A program made the translations under genes and the position numbers. From Erinaceus europaeus (Eukaryota; Chordata; Mammalia; Eulipotyphla; Erinaceidae): a stretch of 64,000 nucleotides of DNA. Numbering within the stretch: position 1 is the first letter of the stretch; every line of letters begins with the position of its first letter. A model generated the notes under the pieces. It was not told where the DNA came from. It was given only the letters and a program-made list of their open reading frames with translations, and searched no databases. The DNA lies in NCBI RefSeq assembly GCF_950295315.1, contig NC_080164.1:15456882-15520881 (forward strand), given 5' to 3'. Positions 1 through 11,062 of this stretch are shown one piece after another.

Positions 1-441
1 GTTCTGTCCTGCATGGCTGCTCGATGCCCTGCTAGAAGCCGCCCAGAACCCGTGCCAGCCGCCGCCAACCCTCTGAGCCACAGCCCAGCCGGCCCCCGGC
101 ACCAGGACAAGTGGCTCTTTGAGAGCTGTGGCGAGGGGCCACCAGACTACTTCTGTGCCAAGAGCCAGCACAGGAAGCTGAGCGGGAGGGCTGTCACCCT
201 GGGCAGCTGGGAGGCAACTTAACGGCAGGATAGTGACAGAGGACCCATAAACAGGGCCATCTGGTGCAGGGCCCTCCAAGCACAGGCCTGCAGCCTCTCC
301 GGGGACTCACTAGAGCTTGGGCCGAGCCCTGAGTCCCAGGCCCTGTTCCTGCCTGCCCTGGGATCCCTGCTGAGGATGGCTCAGTTCTGGCCTTCCACAG
401 CTTGAAACTAAGACTTAAATCTCACAGTGACACACATGGAT
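1..441. other. Single-copy-looking intron 1 sequence
   Basis: No repeat family is recognised. The first 222 bases are open in frame 1 up to a TAA, but the translation resembles nothing I know and no splice site frames it, so it is treated as EFR3B intron 1. Confidence 0.5.
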
Positions 442-478
442 TTCTTTCCTTTCTTTCTTTCTTTTTTTTTTTTCTTTC
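442..478. repeat. T-rich/CTTT simple repeat
   Basis: Pyrimidine run of CTTT units passing into poly-T, followed at 496-520 by short GT-rich stretches. Confidence 0.8.
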
Positions 479-529
479 TAGCGACACATGGCAGCTTGTG
501 TGTGTGTTGGGGGTGTGTGTGTCAGGTGT

Positions 530-680
530 GAAAACCCTGGCTTTGGAACCCGGCTACCCTGTGGCCATTGGCGGGGCTTAGGATAAGTGATTTAGCTCTG
601 CTAAACCACTACGGAATGGGGACAATGGGCCCGCAGCAGTGTAATCCAGACGCTTAAATGAGCTGATGCGTTCAGACCCA
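530..680 (+). repeat. Degenerate MIR-like SINE
   Basis: It keeps the order of a MIR core: a Cys-containing-tRNA-like left part, GATAAGTGATTTAGCTCTGC, then GGAATGGGGACAATGGGCC. It is old and heavily mutated. A weak match, identified only by eye. Confidence 0.45.
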
Positions 681-1618
681 TTAGCCGGGCTTTTGCAGGC
701 AGGCCCCAGTGCACGTCAGCCAAGAGAAGTCACAGGGGAGGCTCTGGTGCATCACCGGCTGCTATCAGGCTTCCTGTGGGGACAGGACCCCTCTCCAAAG
801 TCTGCACACGAGGGGCTTCTCCACTCTCCATGGGGGAAGGGGCTTCTGCAGGACCTGCCTCTTTCTAGCCTGTGGGCTGCTGTATGCTGCTTGCCGTGGG
901 CACTGCCCACCCGCCTGTCTCTCTCAGCAGGAGCACCCAGGGCGCCCATGCGCACTTGCCGCTTCATTGTAAATGGGTCTCGGTCGGCCATGAGTGCCTG
1001 CTGCGTAACGTGCCCCCCCCCCCCCCCCCGGGTCAGGCTCAATTTAAGACTTGCCCTGAAATTTTTTGCTCAACTCTGATGCTTGCTCAGGATTCCGTTC
1101 TGCATTTCAAACATGTCCCCTTGGTCCCTGCGTTCTGTTTCGGCAGCTTCCCGGGCACGGGCTCTGTTTTGTGTCACATCGCCACCACTGGAGCTGTGAC
1201 AGAGGAGAGGGCTGGAGTTCGGAGTGATGGCCTCGGGGCCTCGGCTTGTAAGAGGCAGAGTTTGCCTTCCTGTGGGTGCGTCTACATGTTTCCAGCGCTC
1301 ATGCTCTGCCTCCTTCAGTCTGGCTCCCTGACAATGAGGCTTCCTCTGCTTTCTATATTTGAGGCTGCGTGCTCATTTGGAAAGCTGGGGGTGAGTAACC
1401 CTGCTTTTTATAGGCCGCCGGATGGCTCCAGTGGGAGACCGGACGTGCGACAGGGATGGGGAGAAGCAGGCAAACATCTTCAGCCCTTCAGTCCTGCTTT
1501 CCTGTTCTCGGCACTGCCCTTACATCTCCAGGTTGCTAGCACTTTCCAGGGGCTTATCCTCCCCCCGAATGCTGCCAGCTCTTTGAGGACAGTCTTATTC
1601 CCCATGGTTCACTAAAAT
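681..1618. other. Unassigned intron 1 sequence
   Basis: Mostly single-copy in appearance, with a poly-C run at 1013-1029. Several overlapping open frames of 90-250 codons exist here because the region is GC-rich; none looks like a known protein. Confidence 0.5.
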
Positions 1619-2190
1619 TGTTAAAAGAACTCTATTAATAATCAAGATGACTGAAGCCGAAGTAGGTGGAGGAAGAAAGGAGTTAGTAACACGCCGGCCA
1701 GGAGTCAGATCAGCTCTGAGAATCTCCAGGCCCTGAGTTACAATGAACTTTGGTTTATATATCTTTTCTGCAAGTGTAAAAGCTAGCAGGGCTACAGAAG
1801 CTGACGTAGCCAGAAGCTATTGGAAGCAAGCAGACAAGAAATATAGAATCACATGTGGCAATTAACTGTAGACATGGTTAGGCACATTCTAGAAAACATT
1901 TCTTTGTCTTTCATCTTTACTGATCTGCATTCCACTCAAGAAAGTTCAGCTTGGCCATCATAGTTTCTGCTTGTTATCACTTGCTCACGCAGAGAGGGTC
2001 AGCCTGCTTTTTCTTTGCTCAACGCCTGCACCGTCTCTGACCTTGGTACATACCCAGTCTTTTTACACATTCTTAACCCTTTATTGTACCTTTAGTCTTT
2101 CTGTCCTCTGTTGAGGCCTTTTTACAAATGCATCACAGACATACACCATCATTTTATAAACATATACTTATATCTTAAGCATATCCAGGG
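1619..2190 (-). repeat. Candidate old LTR, minus strand
   Basis: Read on the minus strand, this block has a promoter-like arrangement: a long U3-like stretch, GATATATAAACC as a TATA-like site (near 1755), then a downstream part ending ...TTTTAACA. A TG/CA-type boundary fits at 1619, but no exact target duplication could be found. It could also be ordinary unique sequence. Confidence 0.3.
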
Positions 2191-2242
2191 GCTGAAATTT
2201 TGAAATTCCTTCTCAAAAAATATATATGTATATATTTATATT

Positions 2243-2378
2243 TGCTGGGCACATAGCATACTGGTTCTGCAAAAAAAAAAAAAATTCATGCCTGAGGTTC
2301 TGAGGTCCCAGGTTCAATCCCTAGCACCACCATAAGCCAGAGCTGAGCAGTGCCCTGGTCTTTCTGTATCTCTCTGGG
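2243..2378 (+). repeat. SINE-C
   Basis: It contains GGTTCAATCCCTAGCACC and CATAAGCCAGAGCTGAGCAG. A run of A interrupts the head at 2271-2284. Confidence 0.85.
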
Positions 2379-2573
2379 GCCAGGTGGTGGCGCACCTGAT
2401 TAAGCACACACATTACAGTGTGCAAGGACCCAGGTTCAAGCCCCTGGTCCCCACCTGTGGGGGGAAAGCTTCATGAGTGGTGAAGCAGGGCTGCAGGTAT
2501 CTATCTCTCTATATTCCCTCTCCTTTCTCAATTTCTCTCTGTCTCTATCCAATAATAAATAAATAAATAAATC

Positions 2574-2575
<2 letters not shown>
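2379..2575 (+). repeat. SINE-B
   Basis: Nearly full-length copy beginning GGGGCCAGGTGGTGGCGC, with the CCAATAATAAATAAATAA tail running into the microsatellite that follows. Confidence 0.9.

Positions 2576-2624
<49 letters not shown>
2576..2624. repeat. (CA)n microsatellite
   Basis: About 23 uninterrupted CA units grown at the 3' tail of the preceding SINE. Confidence 0.95.
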
Positions 2625-2629
<5 letters not shown>

Positions 2630-3537
2630 GTCATTGTGCCTTGCAGTGGGTCTTCAGATGAGTACGTTTCTGAGTGGGGAAGCCCTTGCAGATACAAATA
2701 CATACACAAGCTCTCACCACCCCACCCCCATCCTGCTCTCTGCAATCATTTATTAGGATTTCCTGAGTTTAAAGACCCACAAAATACTTCCTTCCACTAA
2801 GGTAACCTGTGCACTGCTCACACCACCAACAATGCTGACAGTGTGAGCGGAAGATGCCAGCACTCTGTGGATGGTCTCTGGCATCTGGACTGTGCCACGC
2901 CTGAAGCAGGTGTCAGCAGCCCCCTCCCGCAGGTGGGGAGCAGCGGCCTGTGTGCAGTAACCTGTGTGCTCAACCGATTGTGTCCCTGTGTCTGAGACCC
3001 CAGCCCCCACCTCTGACTGGAGCACGCAGGATCTGTTGTTTTATCTTTGGCAGCTGCATCTACTCAGATCTCTGGTTTTCTGCCCTGTGCTGAGAAGCTG
3101 GAGCCTGATTTTACAGACAGGCTGCAAGACGCTCTGGAGACGCTGTGACACTAGGAACTGTCAGAAGATGACAGGTGCAGACGCTGCTGGTCTGAAGGCT
3201 GAGCTCAGCATTCAGATGGGTAGAAGCTGGGTGCTGGAGCCTTGTCTTTGAACTTAACTTCCCAAATCGGGGTCTCCTTTCATGGACGTGGGGTGCAAAT
3301 ACAAGGCAGCAGCCTCAGAGGCTAGCTCTCTGCTGGCGTTTGATGGCTGGGGGGGAGCAGAGCAGAGAAGAGCAGAGCAAAGAGACTGCTCACCATTTTG
3401 ACTCGAGAGGCTGGGCAGGCACCCAGGGCCTCGGGCTAGTGCGTCACCAGCCTGGTGGCCTCCCTGACCCAGTTTTCTCAGTCCATTTCCGAGCGAGAGA
3501 GGAGACACCACAGCACCACTTGACCATCCTCTGAGTT
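2625..3537. other. Unassigned intron 1 sequence
   Basis: No repeat or gene recognised. There is a short AGAGCAGAG-type purine run near 3355-3385. Confidence 0.5.
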
Positions 3538-3632
3538 CCCTGGTGCTCCCACATGGTGCTCGGGATCAAACCCAGGGCCTCACACATAGCCATGCAGTGA
3601 CCTACCTGCTGAGCTATCTCCCACGCCCAGGG
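3538..3632 (-). repeat. tRNA-SINE fragment (D/E type)
   Basis: Inverted tRNA-like part with the complement of a B box (GGGATCAAACCCAGGGCC) and GCTGAGCTATCTCCC. Confidence 0.6.
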
Positions 3633-3864
3633 TCATTTCTAAGGGGCAGGGGAGGGAGATGGGACATTCATGTGAAGAGAGCCAGTGTGCACTTTGCCCA
3701 GGGCCTTCCTCCCCTGGGTTCAAAACCCACTGAAACAAGAGCTACTAAGGGTCTCCTACCTGGCTATTTTGTTCCCAGTAGTAGCCACTGGCTTATAGTG
3801 GATTAAAAAAAAAAAAAAAAAGAGTCCTGGTGGCGTTAGTGATGGCTGAGCTGGGATAAAAAGC

Positions 3865-4028
3865 ATGGGGGGGGGGAGGTAGCTCACCTGGTAGAGTCCA
3901 CACGTTACCAGGTTCGAGTCCTCCGGCCATCACATGGGAGCACCTGCATAGGAAGCTTCCCGAGTGATGGAGCCATGCTGTGATGTTTCCCCACCCCTTC
4001 TACTTAATAGTAGTAGTAATAATAATAA
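3865..4028 (+). repeat. SINE-E
   Basis: GGTAGCTCACCTGGTAGAG head, GGTTCGAGTCC B box, ATCACATGGGAGCACC middle, ending in a TAGTAGTAATAATAA tail. Confidence 0.75.
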
Positions 4029-4083
4029 GTGGGGGAGAGTTTGTCAGTAGTGCATGAAGCTACAGTGAAGTCCTGGCTGAGAA

Positions 4084-4215
4084 GGTGGGGGAGATAGCAT
4101 AATGGTTATGCAAAGAGACTCTCATATCCAAGGCTCCAAAGTCTCAGGTTCAATTCCCCATACCGCCATAAGCCAGAGATAAGCAGTGCTCTGGAAAAAA
4201 AAGAAGAAAGGAAGA
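4084..4215 (+). repeat. SINE-C
   Basis: Well-kept copy starting GGTGGGGGAGATAGCATAATG, ending GCAGTGCTCTGG plus an A-rich tail. Confidence 0.9.
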
Positions 4216-4324
4216 AAGAGAAAAATCCTGGCTGGGGGAAACAATAGAGGACAGAAGTGTGGTAGGTAACAGGTTACAGACAATTGTAAAGATATATTTA
4301 TTCATGAGAGAAGGAGGACCAGAC

Positions 4325-4485
4325 ATTATTCGTGGACAGTGGTGTACCCAGTAGAGCACATGTGTCACCGTGCACAAGGACCTGGGTCCTCACCTGCAGG
4401 GCGCAGCTTCATGAGCGATGGAGCCGCGCTGCTGGTGTCTCTCCCACTCTCACACTCAGTGCCCACTCACTCACAGCTAAGCTAG
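4325..4485 (+). repeat. SINE-B, diverged
   Basis: GGACAGTGGTGTACCCAGTAGAGC head and CACCTGCAGGGCGCAGCTTC. The B box region is partly lost. Confidence 0.7.
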
Positions 4486-4540
4486 GCCTCCACAGTCACT
4501 TGACGTCATCCCCTTTTCTTCATGGCTTCTCTTCCTCGAC

Positions 4541-4692
4541 TGCCCCATGTGCTGTGTGACCTTGGGCAAGCTTATTAACCTCTCTGTGCTGTGGTTTGCT
4601 CATCTGAAAAGTGCCCGTTCTAACTCACGGGATGTGTTGAGAATGCAGGCTGCTTAGGCCAGGCACACAGTAGGCACCCGGGAAATGTCAGC
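4541..4692 (+). repeat. MIR element
   Basis: Classic MIR core: GTGTGACCTTGGGCAAGC, then AACCTCTCTGTGC and GCTCATCTGAAAAGTG, ending CAGGCACACAGTAGGCACC. Shared by all mammals, so much older than the hedgehog SINEs around it. Confidence 0.9.
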
Positions 4693-4694
4693 AT

Positions 4695-5235
4695 GCTCTC
4701 TCTCTCTCTCCTCTCTCTGTGCACAGGAGGCGTTCTCTTCCTCCCAGTTCAGTGGGGACCTGTCTCTTTTAAGTAATACTCCAAATTAGCCTCCTAATGC
4801 CTCCCTGTGCCCTCGCCAGCCCCCCCCCCCAGAAAAAACCTGCTCTGCACATGGGGAACATTTAATTAGTAGGTCCTGATTATATGTTCCATGTTCCTGT
4901 TGAATGTACTCTTGCTGCTATTTTTACCAGCCAGCAATATAAGGTATCTGAGGGCAGAGACCTCAGCTCTTTAAGTGTCTCCACGTCAGCAGCTTGATGT
5001 GAGCCAAGGCTTGGTGCCACCTGTGAAATGAGAGTGACTGTGTCTGCCTCTGAGACTCTGTCCAAAAGGGAACGCAGCCAGGCAGAGGAGGCATGTGCAC
5101 AGGGTGTGGCCCTGACACCCAATGGGAAGTGCTACAGCATCTGAGGAAGCTCTCTCCCTCTGTCTACCTGAATGCAGAGCGGCCAGGAGGGGTGGTGAGG
5201 CTGTGCCTGCATGAGGCCCTTACTGTGCCAAAAAA
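4695..5235. other. Unassigned intron 1 sequence with a CT run
   Basis: A (CT)n run is at 4695-4724 and a poly-C run at 4820-4831. The rest looks single-copy. Confidence 0.5.
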
Positions 5236-5572
5236 AAAGGGGGGGGGATTAGGCGGTAGTGCAGCAGGTTAAGCACACATGGTGCTAAGCAGGAAGACTG
5301 GAGCAAGGGTCCTGGTTCGAGCCCCCGGCTCCCCACCTTCAGGGGAGTCGTTTCACAGGTGGTGAAGCAGGTCTGCAGGTGTTTATCTTTCTCTCGCCCT
5401 CTCTGTCTTCCCCTCCTCTCTCCATTTCTCTCTGTCCTATCCAACAACAATAGCAACAACAACAATGATAAACAAGGGAAACAAAAGGGAAAAAATAGCC
5501 TCTAGGAGCAGTGGATTTGTAGTGCAGGCACTGAGCCCCAGTGATAACCCTGGAGGCAAAAAAAAAAGTGTC
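5236..5572 (+). repeat. SINE-A, full length
   Basis: Has the A box (GGTAGTGCAGCAGGTTAAGC), B box GGTTCGAGCCCCCGG, CT-rich middle, AACAACAA stretch, and the 3' end GTGATAACCCTGGAGGC followed by an A tail. Confidence 0.95.
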
Positions 5573-5584
5573 TTTAAAAGCATT

Positions 5585-5793
5585 TTTAAAAGTCTTTATT
5601 TATTTATTGGATAGAAACAGAAATCTAGAGGGGAAATTGACAGATGATAGGAAGAAAGATAGAGAGATACCTGCAGTCCTGCTTCATGACCCACAAAGCT
5701 TCTCCCCTGCAGGTGGGGACTAGAGGCTTGAACCCCAGTCCTTGTGCACTGTAACATGTGCACTCAATCAGGCGCACCACCACCCAGCCCCCA
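5585..5793 (-). repeat. SINE-B
   Basis: Inverted copy: TTTATTTATTTATTGGATAG tail complement first, CCTGCAGGTGGGGAC, ending CACCACCCAGCCCCC. Confidence 0.9.
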
Positions 5794-5959
5794 CACTTAG
5801 TGTGTTGCCTGGCACAGGTCCACTCAGTGACACGACAGTTGTAGCTGGTCTCTGACCCTCCACTCCCATCCCCTTGGCTGCTGGATCCTTGGCACTCAGA
5901 GTGGTGACAGGTGTCCAGCTGGGTTTGGGTTCCGGTTAATGGTTGTTAACACCTGCAGG

Positions 5960-6215
5960 TGTGCAGAGCAGCGGATCAGCTGGTGGAGCTTCGGGCTGAG
6001 GGTCCCAGTTTGACCCCTGTGACCACATGTACCACATGCTCTGGTCTCTTAGTTTCCCCTCTCTCTCTCTCTTTCTCTCTCTCTTTTTATTTCTCTTTCT
6101 CTCATTCTATCTCTCCCTTTCTTTTCTCTCTTTCTTTCTCTCTCTTTCTCTCTCCCTTTCTTTCTCTCTCTCTCGATTCTCTCTCATTTGTAATAAATAA
6201 CTTGAATCTTAAATA
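5960..6215 (+). repeat. SINE-E with expanded CT tail
   Basis: The head GGATCAGCTGGTGGAGCTTC is followed by a CT/CTTT-rich run from 6060 to 6180. Confidence 0.7.
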
Positions 6216-6267
6216 AACCCAAAAGTTTATTCTCTACCTCTTTCCTCCTCCTCCTCTTAATTCTTAA

Positions 6268-6405
6268 ATGACAGAAACAGAGAGGCAGAAGGCAAGTGAC
6301 ACCACAGCACCAAAGCCCTCCTCAATGCTGTGGGGCCCAGGCCTGATCCTGGGGTTTGCGTACATGCTAAAGCAGCGCTCTGTCCGAGTGATCTCTATCT
6401 CAGGT
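6268..6405 (-). repeat. SINE-F
   Basis: Inverted: GCACCAAAGCCCTCCTC, then AAAGCAGCGCTCTGTCCGAG. Confidence 0.75.
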
Positions 6406-6419
6406 CCAAACCAAAAAGT

Positions 6420-6617
6420 TTTTTTTTTTTTTATCTTTATTTTTGGATAGAGACAGCCAGAAATCAAGAGGGGAGAGAGAGTGATTGAGAGATACCTGCA
6501 GCCCTGCTTCACCACTCGTGAAGCTTTCCCCATGCAGGTGGGGACTGGGGGCTTGAACCTGGGTCCTTGTGCACTATAACCTGTGTGCTTAACCAGGTGC
6601 ACCACTGCCCAGCCCCA
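6420..6617 (-). repeat. SINE-B
   Basis: Poly-T, then GGATAGAGACAGCCAGAAATC, ending CCAGGTGCACCACTGCCCAG. Confidence 0.9.
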
Positions 6618-6728
6618 CCAAAAAGTTTAAGGACCATACTTGCTCTCAAATTCCATTTATCTCTATCCTACCTTCTCACGTCAGTTGGGAAAGAGGTTTT
6701 AGTGATCATGATCATAATCATACCAATT

Positions 6729-6895
6729 GCAGGCTGGAGACTTAGCTCACTGGGTAGGTAGGGTGTCTGCATGGCCATGGTTGAGCCTGCTACCATGTGG
6801 GAAGTGCCATGGCACCAAAGGAAACTCCAGTGTTGTGATATCCATCTCTCTGTTAGTCTCTCAGTCTGTCTGTCTCTCTCTCTGAGTGACAAAGT
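6729..6895 (+). repeat. SINE-E
   Basis: TTAGCTCACTGGGTAGGTAG head, ACCATGTGGGAAGTGCC middle, then a CTGTCTGT tail. Confidence 0.7.
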
Positions 6896-7007
6896 GATGT
6901 GGAGTGGTCAGGTTGTCCATGTGTGAAGTATGGACTCCATAAAGATTAATATTATACTAATGACAAGGATAGTGAATTGTAACTTTTAAAATATGTATTT
7001 TTTATTA

Positions 7008-7283
7008 AGGGGTTGGGCGGTGGCACACTGGGTTAAGCGCACATAGTATGGAGCACAAGGACCCTCACAAGGATACCAGTTTGAGCCCCTGGCTCCCCAC
7101 CTGAAGGGCGATTGCTCCCCAAGCAGTGAAGCAGTCTGCTGGTGTCTTCCCCTCTCTATCTTCCCCTTCTCTCTCCATTTCTCTCTGTTCTCTCCAATAA
7201 AATGGAAAAAAAATTAGCCGCCAGGAGCAGTGGATCCATAGTGTACACACCGAGCCCCAACAATAATCCTGGAGGCAAAAAAT
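7008..7283 (+). repeat. SINE-A
   Basis: GGCGGTGGCACACTGGGTTAAG head. The AACAACAA block is missing between the CT-rich part and GCCGCCAGGAGCAGTGG. Confidence 0.85.
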
Positions 7284-8470
7284 TATATATGTGTGTATGT
7301 ATATTAATTTATAAAATGGAAATATTGACAAGACCATAGAATAAGAGGGGAACAATTCTCACCACCAGAACTCTGTACCCCATCCCCTCCCTTGAAAGCT
7401 TCCTATTCTTTATTTCTCTGGGAGTATGGACCCAGGGTCATTATGGGATGCAGAAGGTGGAAGGTCTGGCTTCTGTAATTGCTTCCCCACTGAACATGGG
7501 TGTTGGCAGTTCGGTCCACACCCCCAGCCTGTCTCTCTCTTTCCCTAGTGGGGCGGGGCTCTGGAGAGGTGGGGTTCTAGGACATATTGGTGAGGCCGTC
7601 TGCCCAGGGAAGTTAGGCTGGCATCATGGTAGCATCTGGAACCTGGTGGTTGAAAAAGAGTTAAGGTATAAAGCAGAACAAGTTGTTGACTAATCATGAA
7701 CCTAAAGGCAAGAATATTGCAGATGAAGATTTGGGGTCTCCATTTTGGAAAAAGCTAGTGGGTCTATTTTAGGTATATTCCAAGGGGCCCGTGACTTTAC
7801 CAGTTTTTGCCTGAGTCTGACAGCTAACATGCAGGTGGGCCAAAGGTGCTGGCTGGGATGATGGTGTCATAGTTGGAAAAAGGACTAGAAAGGTGGATCA
7901 GGGAAGAGAGTAGCTCCCAAATATGGGAAAAGCCTATAAATATTGTTAACCGTAAACCCCATAGGTTTCATCTGGGACCCATGTTCAGCACAGGAACCTA
8001 TGTAACTTCTACATCCCTGTAGGTCTGAGCTCACATTCTGTGGTCATGGCTAGGAACATTCCAGGCTGCACTAATTTCAGGACCCATCTTCCTTAAGTGG
8101 TAGAGTATGTTGCCCACTCTCCCTGTAGAGAATAGAACATTCCCTACCATTGTTGATCCACATTGAGGGCCAGGTCCCGTAGGGTCCCATTATGCTGTTC
8201 TTGATGGAGATGGCCAGTGGCAGTAAAGAAAGGGGTCTGTTAGCAGTCTAGGCCCATTATGTCCGTGTGGGAATCCCAGGACTCCTGACTATAGGACCCC
8301 AGGTGATGGGGTGCCCTGGTAGTGCCCTGGTAGTGTCATCATTAAAGTATGCCAGTCTCTTGCCCTCATCCAGCTTTTGTGATCTTTACTTTGTCTGACA
8401 AGGTTAGCTTTGGAGTACTTGAGGAAAGTCAAGTAGGAAGTATGTGAGGAGGGTGTGTAGGTCTATTAAA
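7284..8470. repeat. Unassigned long block, probably retroelement-derived
   Basis: About 1.2 kb with no SINE insertion inside it, which is unusual here. It starts with TATATATGTGTG and runs through phrases such as CACCACCAGAACTCTGTACC and TTTAGGTATATTCCAAGGGG. I believe similar sequence occurs repeatedly in hedgehog DNA, perhaps as part of a LINE or LTR element, but I cannot name the family. No long open frame is present. Confidence 0.4.
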
Positions 8471-8471
8471 T

Positions 8472-8612
8472 GTATATTTTTATTGTCTTTATGTGTTTAT
8501 TGGATAGAGGCAGCCAGCCAGAAATTGAGAGGATGAGAGAGATAGGAAGAAAGACAGAGAGACACCTGCAGCACTTCTTCACCACTTGTGATGCTTTCTT
8601 GCTGCAGGTGGG
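8472..8612 (-). repeat. SINE-B, 5' truncated on its own strand
   Basis: TTTATTGGATAGAGGCAGCC through GCTGCAGGTGGGGAAT, where it stops abruptly against the next element. Confidence 0.8.
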
Positions 8613-8617
8613 GAATT

Positions 8618-8760
8618 ATAACTTTAAGATTCTTTCTTTATTTATGAAAATAAGAGCGAGGGCCAGAGGAGCACCACTCTGGCACATGCGACCCCAGGGC
8701 TTGAACTCGGGACCTCCTGCTACTAGTCGCTGAATGCTCACTAGAGAGTCTCCAGTCTTC
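8618..8760 (-). repeat. SINE-D
   Basis: Inverted: CTTTATTTATGAAAATAAGAG, CACCACTCTGGCACATGCG, TTGAACTCGGGACCTCCTGC. Confidence 0.8.
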
Positions 8761-8817
8761 AGGCTCTCACTTGGGTCTGGTCCTCACAGCCCAGTGATGG
8801 AAGCCCTGTTGTTCTTT

Positions 8818-8925
8818 CTTCCTTTTCCTTCCTTCCTTCCTTCCTTCCTTCCTTCCTTCCTTCCTTCCTTCCTCCCTTCCTCCCTTCCTCCCTTCCTCCC
8901 TCTCTCTCTCTCTCTCTCTCTTTCT
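8818..8925. repeat. (TTCC)n and (CT)n simple repeats
   Basis: About 12 TTCC units, then TTCCTCCC units, then (CT)n. Confidence 0.95.
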
Positions 8926-9152
8926 TCCTTTCTTTCTTTTTATTTCTTTCAATTCAATAGGACAGAGAAATTTAGACTAGAGAGGGAGGGAGGGTGAGAG
9001 AGAGAGACCTGCAGCACTGCTTCATTGCTTTTGAAGCTTACCGCCACCACCTTCCCCCCCCCCCCCCCCGCAGGTGGGGAGCAGAGTTTTGAACCCTGCC
9101 TGTGGAGCATGGTAATGTGTGTGTTTAACCAGGTGCACCATCACCTGGCTTC
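8926..9152 (-). repeat. SINE-B
   Basis: Inverted copy with a poly-C expansion at 9054-9069 where the family has CCCCCTGCAGG. Confidence 0.85.
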
Positions 9153-9771
9153 CATTCAGTTCCTTTTCTCCATCAACCTCTTGCAGGGCGCCATCCAAAC
9201 CCTGGGAAGTTGGCAGTTAGTGGAGATGGGAAGGCCTGACATTAAATCAATGGCCTGCATTGCATTTCTTTCCTCTTAACTTCCTACCTTCAATTAAAGT
9301 TCTTATCAGAGTCAATAAGATTGGCCGGAAATTGAGGGGGGTGGGGCGCAGAGAGCTGGAGCGACTGACAGCTCCTGGCCCAGACTGTCTGCGGGGGACT
9401 TGGCTAATCAAATCTGTCTGGAAAACCGGACCTGCCTCGCTCACCACGGGCCCTGTCTCCCTCCAGCATGACAGCACCCTCTTCTGGCTTCCTCCCTGGA
9501 CCAGGAGAGCCTTGTCTTTGCCCCCGAGGATGCTCCCCTTTGCTGAACCCTCAGCCAGACCTCCTCCCCCTGCGCGCCCATCACCTGTCAGACCCCAGCA
9601 GGCTCCTGCCCGCAGTGCTGGCTCTAATTGCTGTGTCATTCAGAGTAATTCAGAGAACCAGGAAACAGCAGTGGGGGATGATTAACTGAAGCAGTCTGGT
9701 CCGAAGATGGCTGGTGAAAAAGAGGAAATCAGGTTTAGCATAGGCCATGGGTGAGCCCAGCTGGGTGTGCA
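9153..9771. other. Single-copy-looking intron 1 block
   Basis: No repeat recognised. GC-rich, with open frames on both strands (for example 9247-9639 minus and 9260-9685 plus) that resemble no known protein. The AT-rich end near 9620-9685 could be a conserved element, but that needs an alignment. Confidence 0.5.
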
Positions 9772-9905
9772 TTTTATTTATTTATTTACAGACAGAAGCA
9801 GAAAGAGTGAAAGAGAGCACAGCACCAAAGCTTCCTTCAATGCTGTGGTACTGAAGTCAAACCTGGGTGGCGCACAGCACAAAGCAGCGCACTATCCGAG
9901 GGAAC
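9772..9905 (-). repeat. SINE-F
   Basis: ATTTATTTATTTACAGACAG, GCACCAAAGCTTCCTTC, GCAGCGCACTATCCGAGG. Confidence 0.85.
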
Positions 9906-10046
9906 TGAGATGAGCAACTTTAACATTCACACTGACAGCAAGAGCCAGGACAAATACACTGGTATCTTGATCACGGACAGTGAGATCCTGTGGGATTTCA
10001 GTTCACTCCTTCCTGATTTTACAAGTTCATACCCAAGTAGTCCTTT

Positions 10047-10240
10047 CGTTTCTATTTAGTTATTCGTTTTATTGATAGGAGGGAGAGGGGTGGAGAGGGG
10101 AGGCAGAGAGGGAGAGAAAGACACCTGCTTCACTGCTTTGCACGTTTCCCCTTTGCAAGTGGAAACTGAGGGGTTTGAACCCAGGTCCTTGTGCATGTTA
10201 ATGTGCCTGCTGCACAGGGTACACCACTGCCTGGTGCCCC
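10047..10240 (-). repeat. SINE-B
   Basis: TTTTATTGATAGGAGGGAGAG, then TTTGAACCCAGGTCCTTGTG and CACCACTGCCTGGTGCCC. Confidence 0.85.
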
Positions 10241-10275
10241 AAGTATTTCATTGAAAAGAAAAAATAAGTCAAGGG

Positions 10276-10505
10276 AGTTGGGCAGTAGTGCAGCGGGCTA
10301 AGCGCACGTGGCCCCCGGCTCCCCACCTGCAGGGGAGTCACTTCACAAGTCTTGAAGCAGGTCTGCCTTTCTCTCCCCCTCTGTCTTCCCTTTCCACTCT
10401 ACATTGCCCTCTGTCCTATCTAACAAAGATGTCAATAACAACAACAATAACTACAACAACAATGAAAAGAAAAACAAGGGCAACAAAAAGGGAAAATAAA
10501 TAAAT
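10276..10505 (+). repeat. SINE-A with internal deletion
   Basis: GGGCAGTAGTGCAGCGGGCTAA joins directly to GTGGCCCCCGGCTCCCC. The segment between A and B boxes is lost, so the copy should not be transcribed from its own promoter. Confidence 0.9.
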
Positions 10506-10533
10506 ATTAAAAAAAAATAAGGCAAAAGGAAGG

Positions 10534-10742
10534 GGCCAGGTGGTGGTGCATGTGGTTAAGTGCACATATTACCGTGCACATATTACAGGGACCTGGGTTT
10601 AAGCCCTTGGTCCCCACCTGCAGGGGAAAGGCTTCATGAGTAGTAAAGCAGAGCTGCAGGAATCTCCCTCTCTTTTCCCATCTCTGTCCTCTTACCCTCA
10701 CAGTTTCTCTCTATCAAACAAATAAAGTCAGAATAAGAAAAT
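10534..10742 (+). repeat. SINE-B
   Basis: GGGGCCAGGTGGTGGTGCATG head. The GCACATATTAC part is duplicated inside the tRNA-like region. Confidence 0.9.
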
Positions 10743-10844
10743 AAGGCCAAAGGAAAACCTTTTTGATTTTCTTAAATTGTTCTATTTTGTGATATGGCTG
10801 AGGGTTTTTTTTTTCCTGTTTTAAATAAAATTTCCACTGTTATT

Positions 10845-10888
10845 TTTTTCTAATATATTTTATTAGATGGAAAAATAATAAAGAAGGA

Positions 10889-10941
<53 letters not shown>

Positions 10942-11062
10942 GAGTGGAGGAAGAGACTTCACAAACACTGCTTGTGAAGCTTTCCCCCTGTAGGTGGGGA
11001 CCAGGGACCTGAGTGTAGGTCCTTGCACACAGTGGCATTAATCAGGCACACCACTGCCTGGC
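10845..11062 (-). repeat. SINE-B carrying a (GT)n run
   Basis: Inverted SINE-B whose CT-rich part has become a (GT)n microsatellite at 10891-10937. Confidence 0.8.

Noticed and set aside
1..222. Frame open from the window edge with a start at base 13, as a possible exon
   Set aside because: No splice donor fits its end, no similarity is recognised, and the base composition alone explains the open frame.
9247..9685. Overlapping open frames on both strands
   Set aside because: GC-rich single-copy sequence; no family resemblance and no splice context.
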